Of a stretch of DNA of 39,311 bases, positions 14,801 through 22,304 are shown one piece after another. Numbering within the stretch: the stretch's first letter is position 1; every line of letters starts with the position of its first letter. This stretch comes from Ruminococcus sp. (GTDB lineage Bacteria > Bacillota > Clostridia > Oscillospirales > Acutalibacteraceae), in the NCBI GenBank assembly GCA_017473955.1, contig JAFUIK010000001.1:1-39311 (forward strand), written 5' to 3'. Both the position numbers and the translations under genes were made by a program. Below the pieces are notes generated by a model that did not search any database, was not told where the DNA came from, and saw only the letters and a program-made list of their open reading frames with translations.

Positions 14801-16964
14801 CTTAAACGACTCTGTTAACCCATGGCACTACCATGATGCAGAGCTCACAGTTTTAAATGAAGATGCATCTTGTCTTACAGATGGTTACAAGGACAGAACA
14901 TATTGTGAGACTTGTAAGTCCGTAATTGACTGGGGTACAGTTGTTGAACCTAAGGGTCACACTTATGAGGATATTGACGGCTTACGCAAGTGCGAATGTG
15001 GCGAGCTCTTCAACGGCGAATACAACGGCAAGCTTTACGCTGACGGTGCAATTGTTGAAGGCTGGGTTGAAAACAGCTACTATGTAGACGGCAAAAAGGT
15101 TACAGGTCTCCAGAAGATTGATGATTACTACTATGACTTCGGCACAGACGGAGTTTGTGTTGATAAGATGAAGTACAGTGGTCTGCTCGACATCGACGGT
15201 GTTAACTACTATGCAATCGGCGGTAAGCTTTCAAGCGGTTGGCAGCAGGTTGAGAGTGATTGGTACTTCTTCAGCCCTGTTGACGGTGCCGGTGTTGATG
15301 GTACACACTATACAGAAGATGCTATCGTATATGAATTCGAAAACGGCAAACTCCTTGACGGCGTTTGGGTTAAGATGAGAGATGGCTACAGATACTGGTA
15401 CGGCCCAAGCTACTACAAGAAGTTTACTGCTTCTGCTACTCATAACGCAGATCCATATGTAATCGATGGTGATACATACTTCTTTGATATGAAGGGTTAT
15501 ATGCAGACAGGCATTATCCCTTACAGAGATACAGCACAGCAGATTATCGTTTACTACGATTGTGGTACTGACGGTAAGGCTGAGCTTCTCACAGGCCCTT
15601 ACAAGGGATATTTCTATCAGGATGGCATCCGTCTTAACAATTACCAGCTCGTACAGGATAAAGAGGGTAACTTCTACTTTATCGACGCAGGTCATAAGTA
15701 TGCAGTTAACACCAAGCTTTACCTTTCTGAGCAGTTTGTAAGTGGTAAGACTTATGCAGACGGTACACCACTTTCTGTTGGTTACTATGAGTTCGATGAG
15801 AACGGTAAGATGGTTATCAAGAATGGTCCAATCGGTGACTATTTCTACAAGAATAACTCAGTTGTAAAGGCTTATAAACTTATAAATTATGATGGAGACT
15901 TCTACTTCATCAACAGTGGTAATAAGCTCACTAAGAACACAAGATTGTATCTTACTGATGAATTTGTAAGCGGCAAGACATTTGCAGACGGCACACCGCT
16001 TCCTGTTGGTTACTATGACTTCGATGAGAACGGCAAGATGGTTATCAAAGAAGGCAGAATCAATGGTTTCTTATACAAGAACAATGCTCGTTTAACAGCT
16101 TATCAGTTAGTAAACTATGAAGGTGACTATTACTTTATCAACGATGGTCACAAGTACGCTGCTAACACAACAATCTACCTCTCACAGCAGTTTGTAGAGG
16201 GTAAGACCTTTGCAGATGGTACACCGCTTTACGTTGGTTATTACAACTTCGACGAGAACGGTAAGATGGTAGTAAATAATGGTCCTGTTGGTAACTATTT
16301 CTATAAGAATAATATCAGACAGAATGCTTATAAGTTAGTAAACTTCGATGGTGACTACTACTTCATCAACGATTATAACAAGCTTGCTAAGAGCACAAGA
16401 CTTTATCTCTCAGCTCAGTTTGTAGAGGGTAAGACATTTGCAGATGGCACACCGCTTCCTGTTGGTTACTATGACTTTGATGAGAACGGTAAGATGGTTG
16501 TTAAGAATGGTATCATCAACGGTTACTATTACAAGAACAACGTTGTTCAGAAAGCTTACCAGTTAGTAGAAGTTGAGGGTGATTACTACTTTATCAACAG
16601 CGGTAATAAGCTCGCAACAAATACTAAGCTCTACCTTACAGAAGAATTTGTAGGTGGTAAAACATACGCTGACGGCAGTGCTATGTTACCAGGCTACTAT
16701 GAGTTCGATGCTACAGGTAAGATGGTAGGTCAGAACGGACCTATCGGCGATTACTTCTATCGCAACGGTGTTAGATTAAACGCTTATCAGTTAGTTGAGT
16801 ATGACGGCAACTTCTACTTCATTAACGACGGCAACAAGATTGCTAAGGACAAGAAAATCTGGCTCTCAGCTCAGTTTGTTGTTGGCAAGACATATGCTGA
16901 CGGTTCTATGATTGAGGTTGGTTATCACTACTTCGACGCTGACGGCAAGATGGTTGTAGACTAA
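11859..16964 (+). CDS. Secreted phosphodiester glycosidase (NAGPA/EpsL-type) with Ig/CBM/cohesin-like domains and wall-binding repeats
   Basis: A 1701-residue surface protein. A signal peptide (cleavage after SAFA, near residue 29) precedes a phosphodiester glycosidase domain (about 40-310) with MNTALAYDSN, ASRSMLGIKADGTLVI and the active-site-type NGDGGGSSTF at 265-274. Next come an Ig/Big-like region (315-490), a carbohydrate-binding-like beta-sandwich (about 493-715), a second Ig-like domain (720-825), a cohesin-like domain (about 826-980), a short Cys/His module with CETC and KCECGE (995-1045), choline-binding-like aromatic repeats (1050-1245), and six 76-residue repeats to the end. The family removes sugars from phosphodiester links, and its bacterial members often lie in exopolysaccharide loci. 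GGAGG precedes the start. Codons are C-ending like nifJ and unlike the A/T-rich neighbours, suggesting much higher expression. A role in trimming or binding the phosphate-containing glycan is an inference. Confidence 0.88.
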   Translation: MNKKFSRVVSMLLCAIMVATMLPLSAFAATFDTAVTDEYYSVISKHEYTLAPGATETEIVLNNAEGSRRQIAHVMEVDTKNPTIQVLPGYYGIDKLDPNNLNDSTHWTDARVTQTVEYYENQLGYNVVGAMNTALAYDSNAPYDFMMYNGVVLSDPANHSGNAQTYLAIKQNGDCELRSRTEPFEEDDYNVVAANFGWLVKDGALVTKTPERTTAAASRSMLGIKADGTLVICQFDGRVSPTATGLSNYEMGEMMLALGCVNAVNGDGGGSSTFVTKREGEDTHTMRSIPSDGSERPTINSIMVVSTASATGVFDHPVIGADYDYFAAKTSYEFTAQGIDTAGFEMEVPADATWTLSDTSFGTIENGVFTSNGKIGAVDVQMVYNSNVVGSRTINIVNPDTFGFAQESTVIPYGKKVDVAVTATYGSDDASVYLGDQYSLVLSDTTAATLVGSTLTATTDETKTGVKVTATYLPDPTVISVLNVSFGKGSEVLYDFEDGDASDWMGFDEAKQYSIDNGINNTLVGSSPLAGQYSDETDGNTFLATKENGGQVRNGEYALAWSIDNTNAAFAGWTYNVLFNVGGPTVLRDVANGKNATKLGMWLYIPEGATGLAFQSQLYVKNADGSYTCKQAHFTFTTKSGTVKNLNSCTEADIPESRWVYASIDLTAYDYICMPDPADTSNSRSPSVIRTYIKPTAPAVHTFYIDDITLDYSSAVDDRVLPTISDVCYIPADEAVALEDGAKISQNTMAFSAAVADNAELDNSTAKITVDGVAVESAKVAGKFLTCENVTLTNGVHTVAFEIKDKLGNPAKVTRTFTVGSEALITLSGHNDSNAPAEYDSIYYVDINTADVEAIDGITATINLQTANNWEIEGLKTLTGFEATAQVNEVSNNVTVNIKKVKDTELTGAQTLVSIPVRVWSWDAINHVTGEAIAPETQFATGNNPIVTIDYNVVNGVIDFADNAYDGYFATFGGDVSVATNLNDSVNPWHYHDAELTVLNEDASCLTDGYKDRTYCETCKSVIDWGTVVEPKGHTYEDIDGLRKCECGELFNGEYNGKLYADGAIVEGWVENSYYVDGKKVTGLQKIDDYYYDFGTDGVCVDKMKYSGLLDIDGVNYYAIGGKLSSGWQQVESDWYFFSPVDGAGVDGTHYTEDAIVYEFENGKLLDGVWVKMRDGYRYWYGPSYYKKFTASATHNADPYVIDGDTYFFDMKGYMQTGIIPYRDTAQQIIVYYDCGTDGKAELLTGPYKGYFYQDGIRLNNYQLVQDKEGNFYFIDAGHKYAVNTKLYLSEQFVSGKTYADGTPLSVGYYEFDENGKMVIKNGPIGDYFYKNNSVVKAYKLINYDGDFYFINSGNKLTKNTRLYLTDEFVSGKTFADGTPLPVGYYDFDENGKMVIKEGRINGFLYKNNARLTAYQLVNYEGDYYFINDGHKYAANTTIYLSQQFVEGKTFADGTPLYVGYYNFDENGKMVVNNGPVGNYFYKNNIRQNAYKLVNFDGDYYFINDYNKLAKSTRLYLSAQFVEGKTFADGTPLPVGYYDFDENGKMVVKNGIINGYYYKNNVVQKAYQLVEVEGDYYFINSGNKLATNTKLYLTEEFVGGKTYADGSAMLPGYYEFDATGKMVGQNGPIGDYFYRNGVRLNAYQLVEYDGNFYFINDGNKIAKDKKIWLSAQFVVGKTYADGSMIEVGYHYFDADGKMVVD
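15594..16964 (+). repeat. Six in-frame tandem repeats of about 76 codons at the C-terminus of the surface protein
   Basis: Residues 1246-1701 divide into six units, each opening with G-x-I/V-G/N-x-Y/F-x-Y-K/R-N. Units continue with AYQLV, YYFIN, LYLS/T-x-QFV and GKTFADGTPL, and close with GYYxFDENGKMVV. Units 1-5 have 76-77 residues and the last has 75. They diverge in DNA as well as protein, so the array is old and not a recent slippage product. The aromatic/Gly pattern resembles glucan- or wall-binding repeats. Confidence 0.9.
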
Positions 16965-16981
16965 TTACTTTTATAAAGTTT

Positions 16982-17072
16982 CCCGACTCCGTAAAAAGAG
17001 TCGGGTGCTGTGTATGAATCAATGCCTCCACGCGGCACACAGCGGAAACGATTTTATCGGCTGAATTGATTC
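16982..17072 (+). other. Structured intergenic region with competing hairpins between the surface protein and the next glycosyltransferase
   Basis: CCCGACTC/GAGTCGGG (16982-17005) forms an eight-base-pair hairpin but no T-run follows, so it is not a standard terminator. Next, GCTGTGT (17007-17013) can pair with ACACAGC (17037-17043), while GAATCAAT (17016-17023) can pair with ATTGATTC (17065-17072) around an inner CGAT/ATCG hairpin. The last two interleave and cannot both form. The region may set the level of readthrough into the downstream flippase genes or stabilise the long upstream mRNA. Confidence 0.45.
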
Positions 17073-17105
17073 AAAATGTTTAAATTATTGTAAGAGTGAG
17101 TGTTA

Positions 17106-18236
17106 ATGATATATTACTTAGGTTATTACAACTGTGACCAGATAAGGAGCGAAAGCAGATTGGCGGCTCCTGCTACCGAGAATAAAATGAAATATATCCT
17201 TTCTGCACTCACTGAGGCTTGTGACGAAGAAATCACGGTTGTTTCTCCCGCACAGACAAAGCTGTGTCGGTTTGTAAAAGGCAGAAAGCTGAGAATAGGC
17301 GATAATGTAGTTTTGAAAACGTTTTCGTCTTTCAACAGCAAAAATAAACTAGTCCGCATTTTCGGGCATTTGTTGACAAGACTAAATCTTATTTATTATC
17401 TTTTAAAAAACGTTAATAAGGATGACCATTTAGTTGTGTACCATTCTTTAGTTTTTATGAATATATTAAAACTATTGAAGAAGTACAAAAAGTTTGGTCT
17501 TACTATCGAAGTTGAGGAATTGTACTCTGACGTTACCGAAAATGAAGAACAGAGAAAAAAAGAGATAGAATATTTGCAAATAGCGGACAGTTACATTTTT
17601 ATTACCGAGCTGTTAAGAAAAGAAGTAAACGACAAGAAGCCGTTTGCAATTTCTCACGGAACATATAGTGCTGTGTCGGACTTGGGTTTTTCTTTCAATG
17701 ACGATAAAGTCCATGTCGTGTATGCAGGCACTTTCAGAAAAGCTAAAGGTGGAGCTTTTACGGCTATCCCTGTTGCACAATACCTTGATGAAAATTATGT
17801 ACTTGAGATTTTGGGCAGTGGCTCAAAAGAGGAAGTCGAAGAAGTAAAAAAAGAGATAGAAGAAGTATCAAAGGAATCAAGGTGTATGGTTAATTACGTT
17901 GGCTTTAAGTCGGGTGATGATTTTAATTCTTATATACAGGCATGTCATATCGGGCTGAGTACACAACTGGCTGACGCTAAATTTAACGCTACTTCTTTTC
18001 CGTCTAAGGTTCTTATGTATATGTCAAATGGCTTAAGAGTAGTGAGCGTTCGTATACCGGCGATTGAAACATCTAAAGTTGGAGAACACATTTATTATTA
18101 TGACGAACAAAATGCAGAAGAAATCGCAAAGGTTATCAAGTCAGTGCAGTTAGTCGATGAATATGACAGCAGAAAAGTCCTTGATGTTCTTCATAAGGAT
18201 TTTGTAAAACAATTTAATTCTCTTTTACACAGGTGA
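17106..18236 (+). CDS. Glycosyltransferase, GT4-like
   Basis: A 376-residue putative glycosyltransferase starting with MIYYLGYYNCDQIRSESRLA. ATG 17106 is chosen; a GTG two codons earlier is possible, and GAGTGAG lies upstream. The Rossmann-like C-terminal half has VVYAGTFRKAKGG, LEILGSGSKEEVEEV, VNYVGFKSGDDF and SFPSKVLMYMSNGLRVV, the pattern of the donor-binding domain of GT-B enzymes, although the classical EX7E motif is replaced by a FPSKV-type motif as in several exopolysaccharide enzymes. It follows the structured intergenic region and lies four bases before the flippase gene. A role in assembling the repeat unit is inferred from context. Confidence 0.8.
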   Translation: MIYYLGYYNCDQIRSESRLAAPATENKMKYILSALTEACDEEITVVSPAQTKLCRFVKGRKLRIGDNVVLKTFSSFNSKNKLVRIFGHLLTRLNLIYYLLKNVNKDDHLVVYHSLVFMNILKLLKKYKKFGLTIEVEELYSDVTENEEQRKKEIEYLQIADSYIFITELLRKEVNDKKPFAISHGTYSAVSDLGFSFNDDKVHVVYAGTFRKAKGGAFTAIPVAQYLDENYVLEILGSGSKEEVEEVKKEIEEVSKESRCMVNYVGFKSGDDFNSYIQACHIGLSTQLADAKFNATSFPSKVLMYMSNGLRVVSVRIPAIETSKVGEHIYYYDEQNAEEIAKVIKSVQLVDEYDSRKVLDVLHKDFVKQFNSLLHR

Positions 18237-18240
18237 AAAT

Positions 18241-19761
18241 ATGAATCGTAAAATAGGAGCTGTGCTTTCCTATGTATTTATGATATTCGAGGTTTTGTCA
18301 ACTCTGTTGCTAACTCCGCTTATCATAAGCTCTTTAGGGGATGCTGAGTACGGTGTGTATAAGCTCATTGCGTCTGTTACGGGGTATTTGCTTTTGCTCG
18401 ATTTGGGTATGGGCAATTCTGTTGTGCGTTATGTAGCGAAGTATAAAGAAAACAACGACCTTAACAGCAATCGCAAGTTCGTTGGTGTGTGTGTAATATT
18501 TTACTCAATTATTGCTGTTGTAGTGCTTGCTTTAGGCGGTATCCTGATAATGTTTTTTCAGGATATTTTTGCTAAAGGATTATCACCGTCAGAGATTGAA
18601 CTAAGTAAACAATTATTAGTTTTAACAGTGCTTAACGCTGCGGTAACACTTGGAACGTCAGTTTTTAACAACATCATAATTGCATACTCTAGATTTACGG
18701 TTTCAAAAGGCTCTGCAATTATCCAGATTATTGCAAGGATAATTTTGACGGTTGTAGCACTTGAGCTTGGTTTTAAAAGTATTGCTATAGTTGCGATTAA
18801 TCTTTTGCTTACCGTTATTGTCAGACTATACTACATAATATATGTGCTTTATGTGTTAAAGCTTAGACCGAAATTTAAAAATATTGATTTTAGTTTCATA
18901 AAAGAGATAGTTGCTTACTCTTCGTTTATCTTGCTGCAAATGATAGCTACACAGATAAATTGCTATGCAGACCAGGTGCTTTTGGGAATGTTTGTTGTTT
19001 CATCATCTGTGATAATAGCAGTTTACGGTGTCGGAACTCAGCTTGTGCAGTATTTTCAAAGCATTGGTCAGGCACTCGGCGGTATTTTAATGCCAGGTGT
19101 TGTAAAAATGGTTGAAAAGGGAGCTACACCGGAAGAGTTACAGAACGAGATGGTCAGAATAGGAAGATACTCTTTAAGTATTTTGGGAATAATATTCGTA
19201 GGTTTTGCTGTTAATGGACAGACGTTTTTGACCATTTGGGTAGGCGATGGATATAAGCAAAGCTACTATGTTGCGTTGTTGTTGATGCTTGCGTATGTGT
19301 TCATTTTGACTGAAAGTATCGGAACCCAGATTCTGTGGGCAAAGAACAAGCACCAGCTTCAATCTGTTATTAAACTTTTAATCGTTGTGCTAAACGTCTT
19401 TTTGACTATAATTCTTATTAAGTGGAATCCGCTCATCGGTGCAACTATCGGTACATTCATTTCTCTTATGCTCGGAGATGTTTTGTGTATGAACATCGTA
19501 TTTAAAAAAGAGATTGGCATATCGCTTAAGCAGTATTATTGCGGACTATTCAAGGGAATAGCACCTTGTCTTGTATTATCTACTGTGAGTGGTTGGTTGT
19601 TTTCGTTAGTTAATATGACGGGTCTTGTTGCGATGGCTGTCAATTTGGTGATTATGGTTTCTGTGTACTTAATATCTATGTGGTTTTTTGGTTTAAACAG
19701 CGGGGAAAAGAAGCTGCTCAAGAGTATCACGGGAAAACTTCTTGTTCTACGAAAAAAATAA
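18241..19761 (+). CDS. Wzx-type lipid-linked oligosaccharide flippase (MOP superfamily)
   Basis: A 506-residue membrane protein with 12-14 hydrophobic segments. The N-terminus, FEVLSTLLLTPLIISSLGDA followed by EYGVYKLIASVTGYL and LDLGMGNSVVRYVAKYKE, is the classical start of polysaccharide exporters of the MOP superfamily. It would turn the undecaprenyl-linked repeat unit to the outer face of the membrane for EpsG-type polymerisation. It begins four bases after the glycosyltransferase stop, with AGGTG as ribosome binding site. It is the last gene before a new promoter, so the operon may end here; no clear terminator hairpin follows. Confidence 0.93.
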   Translation: MNRKIGAVLSYVFMIFEVLSTLLLTPLIISSLGDAEYGVYKLIASVTGYLLLLDLGMGNSVVRYVAKYKENNDLNSNRKFVGVCVIFYSIIAVVVLALGGILIMFFQDIFAKGLSPSEIELSKQLLVLTVLNAAVTLGTSVFNNIIIAYSRFTVSKGSAIIQIIARIILTVVALELGFKSIAIVAINLLLTVIVRLYYIIYVLYVLKLRPKFKNIDFSFIKEIVAYSSFILLQMIATQINCYADQVLLGMFVVSSSVIIAVYGVGTQLVQYFQSIGQALGGILMPGVVKMVEKGATPEELQNEMVRIGRYSLSILGIIFVGFAVNGQTFLTIWVGDGYKQSYYVALLLMLAYVFILTESIGTQILWAKNKHQLQSVIKLLIVVLNVFLTIILIKWNPLIGATIGTFISLMLGDVLCMNIVFKKEIGISLKQYYCGLFKGIAPCLVLSTVSGWLFSLVNMTGLVAMAVNLVIMVSVYLISMWFFGLNSGEKKLLKSITGKLLVLRKK

Positions 19762-19812
19762 AAACAGTTCATATCAAGGCATAGTTTTTATAAATATTAC
19801 CTTAATGATATG

Positions 19813-19841
19813 TTGACTATTTAAAACAATTGTGCTAAATT
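19813..19841 (+). promoter_or_regulatory. Probable promoter for the regulator/ligase part of the glycan locus
   Basis: TTGACT 19813-19818, 17-base spacer, TAAATT 19836-19841, within a 159-base AT-rich gap. A second TATAAT lies near 19878 without a good -35 box. It would allow the kinase, surface protein and LCP genes to be expressed apart from the upstream operon. Confidence 0.6.
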
Positions 19842-19920
19842 ATTATTAGTTATCTAATATTTTAGTGTGAGTAGCTATATAATTTTTGTATTTGCATATA
19901 GTGGGTGGATGAGATAATTT

Positions 19921-21477
19921 ATGCAAGATAAAATAAGTAATAAAAATAATGCTGCAACAGATGTTGTCGAGATTGATTTGGGACGAATCTGGAAAGCTGT
20001 ATTAAAACGATTCTGGCTAATATGTATAGTGTCGGTGCTTTGTGCGATTATTACTACTGTATCGACCTTTTTCTTGGTAACACCTAAGTATGAATCTTCA
20101 GCAATGTTTTATGTAAATAATAACTCATTGTCTGTTGGTGATGCGTCTTTTAGTATCTCACAGGGTGACATCAGTGCCGCTAAGAGCCTTGTAGACACCT
20201 ATATTGTTATTCTTAATTCCAGAGCATGTCTAAACGACGTTATAGACTACGCTTCTGTGGATATGGATTACGAACAGCTTCAGGATATGATTTCGGCAAG
20301 TGCAGTAAACTCTACCGAGATTTTTGAGGTTAAGATTACAAGCGAAGACCCTCAACAGGCTGAAATTCTTGCTAATGCAATTGCGTACATCTTGCCTAAG
20401 AGAATTTCCAGCATCGTTGAAGGCACATCTGCTAACATAGTTGATTACGCGATTGAGGCATCTGAGCCGTGTTCGCCAAGCTATCCTAAGAATGGTGCAA
20501 TAGGCTTTATCATAGGTCTTGTGATTTCGCTTTCGATTGTCGTGCTCAGAGAAATATTTGATGTTACTATCCGTGACGATGAGGACCTCAGCAGAGCTTG
20601 TAAATATCCTATACTGGCGTCTGTTCCTGATATGGCTAACCCGAACCAGTCAGGCGGACAGTACTACGGCTACGGTAGCAGAAGCTCTAATAAGCATCGA
20701 AGCGACAGCACTAAGAAGGAAGCTGTTATCGGTAAGAACATCAGCTTCGTTGCCAGTGAGGCATATAAATTACTTCGTACAAAAATCCAGTTCTCTTTTG
20801 TTGACGAAGTTGTTTGTCCGGTTATCGGCGTTTCGTCTGCACTCGCAGGAGAGGGTAAGAGCTTATCGTCCGCTAACCTTGCGTATTCATTAGCACAGCT
20901 TGATAAGAGAGTTCTGCTCGTTGACTGCGATATGAGAAGACCTTCGCTTTCAACTAAGCTTCTTATTAATAAAACACCCGGTCTTTCAAACTACCTGACG
21001 GGTCACTGCGACATAAGTTCTGTTATTCAGGTATGTACATTTGACGATAAAGCGTTTAATGTAATTTCGTCCGGTGATAATCCGCCTAACCCTATCGAGC
21101 TTTTAAGTAGCTCAAAAATGGCTAAGGTGCTACAGAGTTTGAAAGATGTTTATGATTACATTATACTAGACCTTCCGCCGGTAGGCGAGGTCAGTGACGC
21201 TATGGTAGCAGCTAAGCTAACTGATGGTATCCTGCTTGTAGTAAGACAGGATTATTGTAACTCAGTTGCTCTGTCGAGTGCTGTTTCGCAGTTTGAGTTC
21301 ATTGAGAGTCGAATCCTTGGTATTGTTCTCAACTGTGTTGGTGAGAGCACAGGCAAGTATTCACGCTACGGTAAGGGATACTATTCGAAGTATTCCAAAT
21401 ACAGCAAGTCTTACGCTTCTGCATATGCAAAAGCCAGCAAAAAGGCACAGGAAGATAGTAAACGTCGAAGAAGATAA
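19921..21477 (+). CDS. Fused polysaccharide co-polymerase and BY-kinase (Wzc-like)
   Basis: A 518-residue membrane tyrosine kinase controlling chain length and export. The Wzz domain fills residues 1-215 with membrane segments near 33-53 and 190-208 and the proline-rich ASEPCSPSYPKNG before the second. The kinase domain follows with Walker A GEGKS (K313), Walker A' LLVDCDMRRP (D335, D337) and Walker B YIILDLPP (D417). The tail from residue 479 is tyrosine-rich (eight Tyr within about 26 residues) and ends KRRRR; this is the autophosphorylation cluster. Most Firmicutes split the two halves into separate genes (CapA/CapB, CpsC/CpsD), so the fusion resembles proteobacterial Wzc. No cognate phosphatase gene is visible in the window. 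Confidence 0.93.
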   Translation: MQDKISNKNNAATDVVEIDLGRIWKAVLKRFWLICIVSVLCAIITTVSTFFLVTPKYESSAMFYVNNNSLSVGDASFSISQGDISAAKSLVDTYIVILNSRACLNDVIDYASVDMDYEQLQDMISASAVNSTEIFEVKITSEDPQQAEILANAIAYILPKRISSIVEGTSANIVDYAIEASEPCSPSYPKNGAIGFIIGLVISLSIVVLREIFDVTIRDDEDLSRACKYPILASVPDMANPNQSGGQYYGYGSRSSNKHRSDSTKKEAVIGKNISFVASEAYKLLRTKIQFSFVDEVVCPVIGVSSALAGEGKSLSSANLAYSLAQLDKRVLLVDCDMRRPSLSTKLLINKTPGLSNYLTGHCDISSVIQVCTFDDKAFNVISSGDNPPNPIELLSSSKMAKVLQSLKDVYDYIILDLPPVGEVSDAMVAAKLTDGILLVVRQDYCNSVALSSAVSQFEFIESRILGIVLNCVGESTGKYSRYGKGYYSKYSKYSKSYASAYAKASKKAQEDSKRRRR

Positions 21478-21539
21478 AATCCTTTGACGTGTGATATATC
21501 CATTAAATTTTATCTATAATAATATCGGAGATGGTTAAC

Positions 21540-22304
21540 ATGAAAAAACTATTAACTTTAGTAATGGCACTTGTAATGGCACTTACAATCACTGTCAGTG
21601 CAACAGCAGCTACATTTGTTCCAAGTATTGAGAACAAGGGTGCTCCACAGCTCATCATTCTTGATGAGAATGAGAATGGCTTTGTTGTAGGTTATATTAC
21701 TGACAAAGAAGGTAACAAAATCACAACAGAGTATCTTGATTGCTTCATTATTACATCTATAACAGACGCTCTTGATAAGAACTCTGACGTTCCTGAAGAT
21801 ATCAGAAAAGAGCTCACAGATCTTTACAAGGAGATTTGCGACGAATCAACAAAAATCTCTGACCTTTGTCCTGACCTTGACGAAATCGTAAAAGAAAAGT
21901 GGGGTAAGGATAAGACTGCTGATGACCTCGTTATCAAAGACTTCTTTGATATCTCTGGCGAGTGCGATGAAATTAAAGAGCATCTTTCAGAAGATGGCTC
22001 AACAATTGAGCTTACATTCGATGTAGGTGTTGCTGGCGATACATTTATCACAGCTATGGTTTATGTTGATGGTAAGTGGCAGCCTGTTGTAGATACAATC
22101 AACAACGGTGACGGTACAGTTACAGTTAAATTTTCTCAGATTTGTCCGGTTGCTTTCTTAGTTCCTGGCACAGGTGAGAATGCAAGCGTTGTTTCTCCAA
22201 CAACTGCAGATACATCAAGCGTACTTGTTTGGGCTGGCATAATGGCTCTTTCTCTTGTAGCTATTATTGCTCTTGTTATTTATCGCCGTAAGGTGAATGG
22301 CTAA
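21540..22304 (+). CDS. Secreted, C-terminally anchored surface protein with sorting-signal-like tail
   Basis: A 254-residue protein of unknown function. Start ATG 21540 lies nine bases after GGAG; ATG 21531 would leave no spacing. A signal peptide (cleaved after ATAA or SATA, near residue 23) is followed by a mainly beta and acidic ectodomain of about 190 residues, then SPTTADTSS, a 20-residue hydrophobic helix and RRKVNG. This tripartite end resembles sortase signals such as SPKTGD of Clostridia, with Ala replacing the usual Gly; it may instead be a plain membrane anchor. Similar proteins with DGKWQPVVDTINNGDGTVTV appear to be Ig-like. It overlaps the LCP gene by eight bases, so a shared task at the wall is likely. 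No enzymatic motif is seen. Confidence 0.75.
   Translation: MKKLLTLVMALVMALTITVSATAATFVPSIENKGAPQLIILDENENGFVVGYITDKEGNKITTEYLDCFIITSITDALDKNSDVPEDIRKELTDLYKEICDESTKISDLCPDLDEIVKEKWGKDKTADDLVIKDFFDISGECDEIKEHLSEDGSTIELTFDVGVAGDTFITAMVYVDGKWQPVVDTINNGDGTVTVKFSQICPVAFLVPGTGENASVVSPTTADTSSVLVWAGIMALSLVAIIALVIYRRKVNG

Noticed and set aside
15231..15695. 154-codon minus-strand frame inside the surface protein gene
   Set aside because: It is the antisense shadow of the wall-binding repeats, with no ribosome binding site.
15594..16964. CRISPR-like or satellite array
   Set aside because: The repeats are in-frame protein repeats of 76 codons with diverged DNA, lacking short identical repeats and unique spacers.
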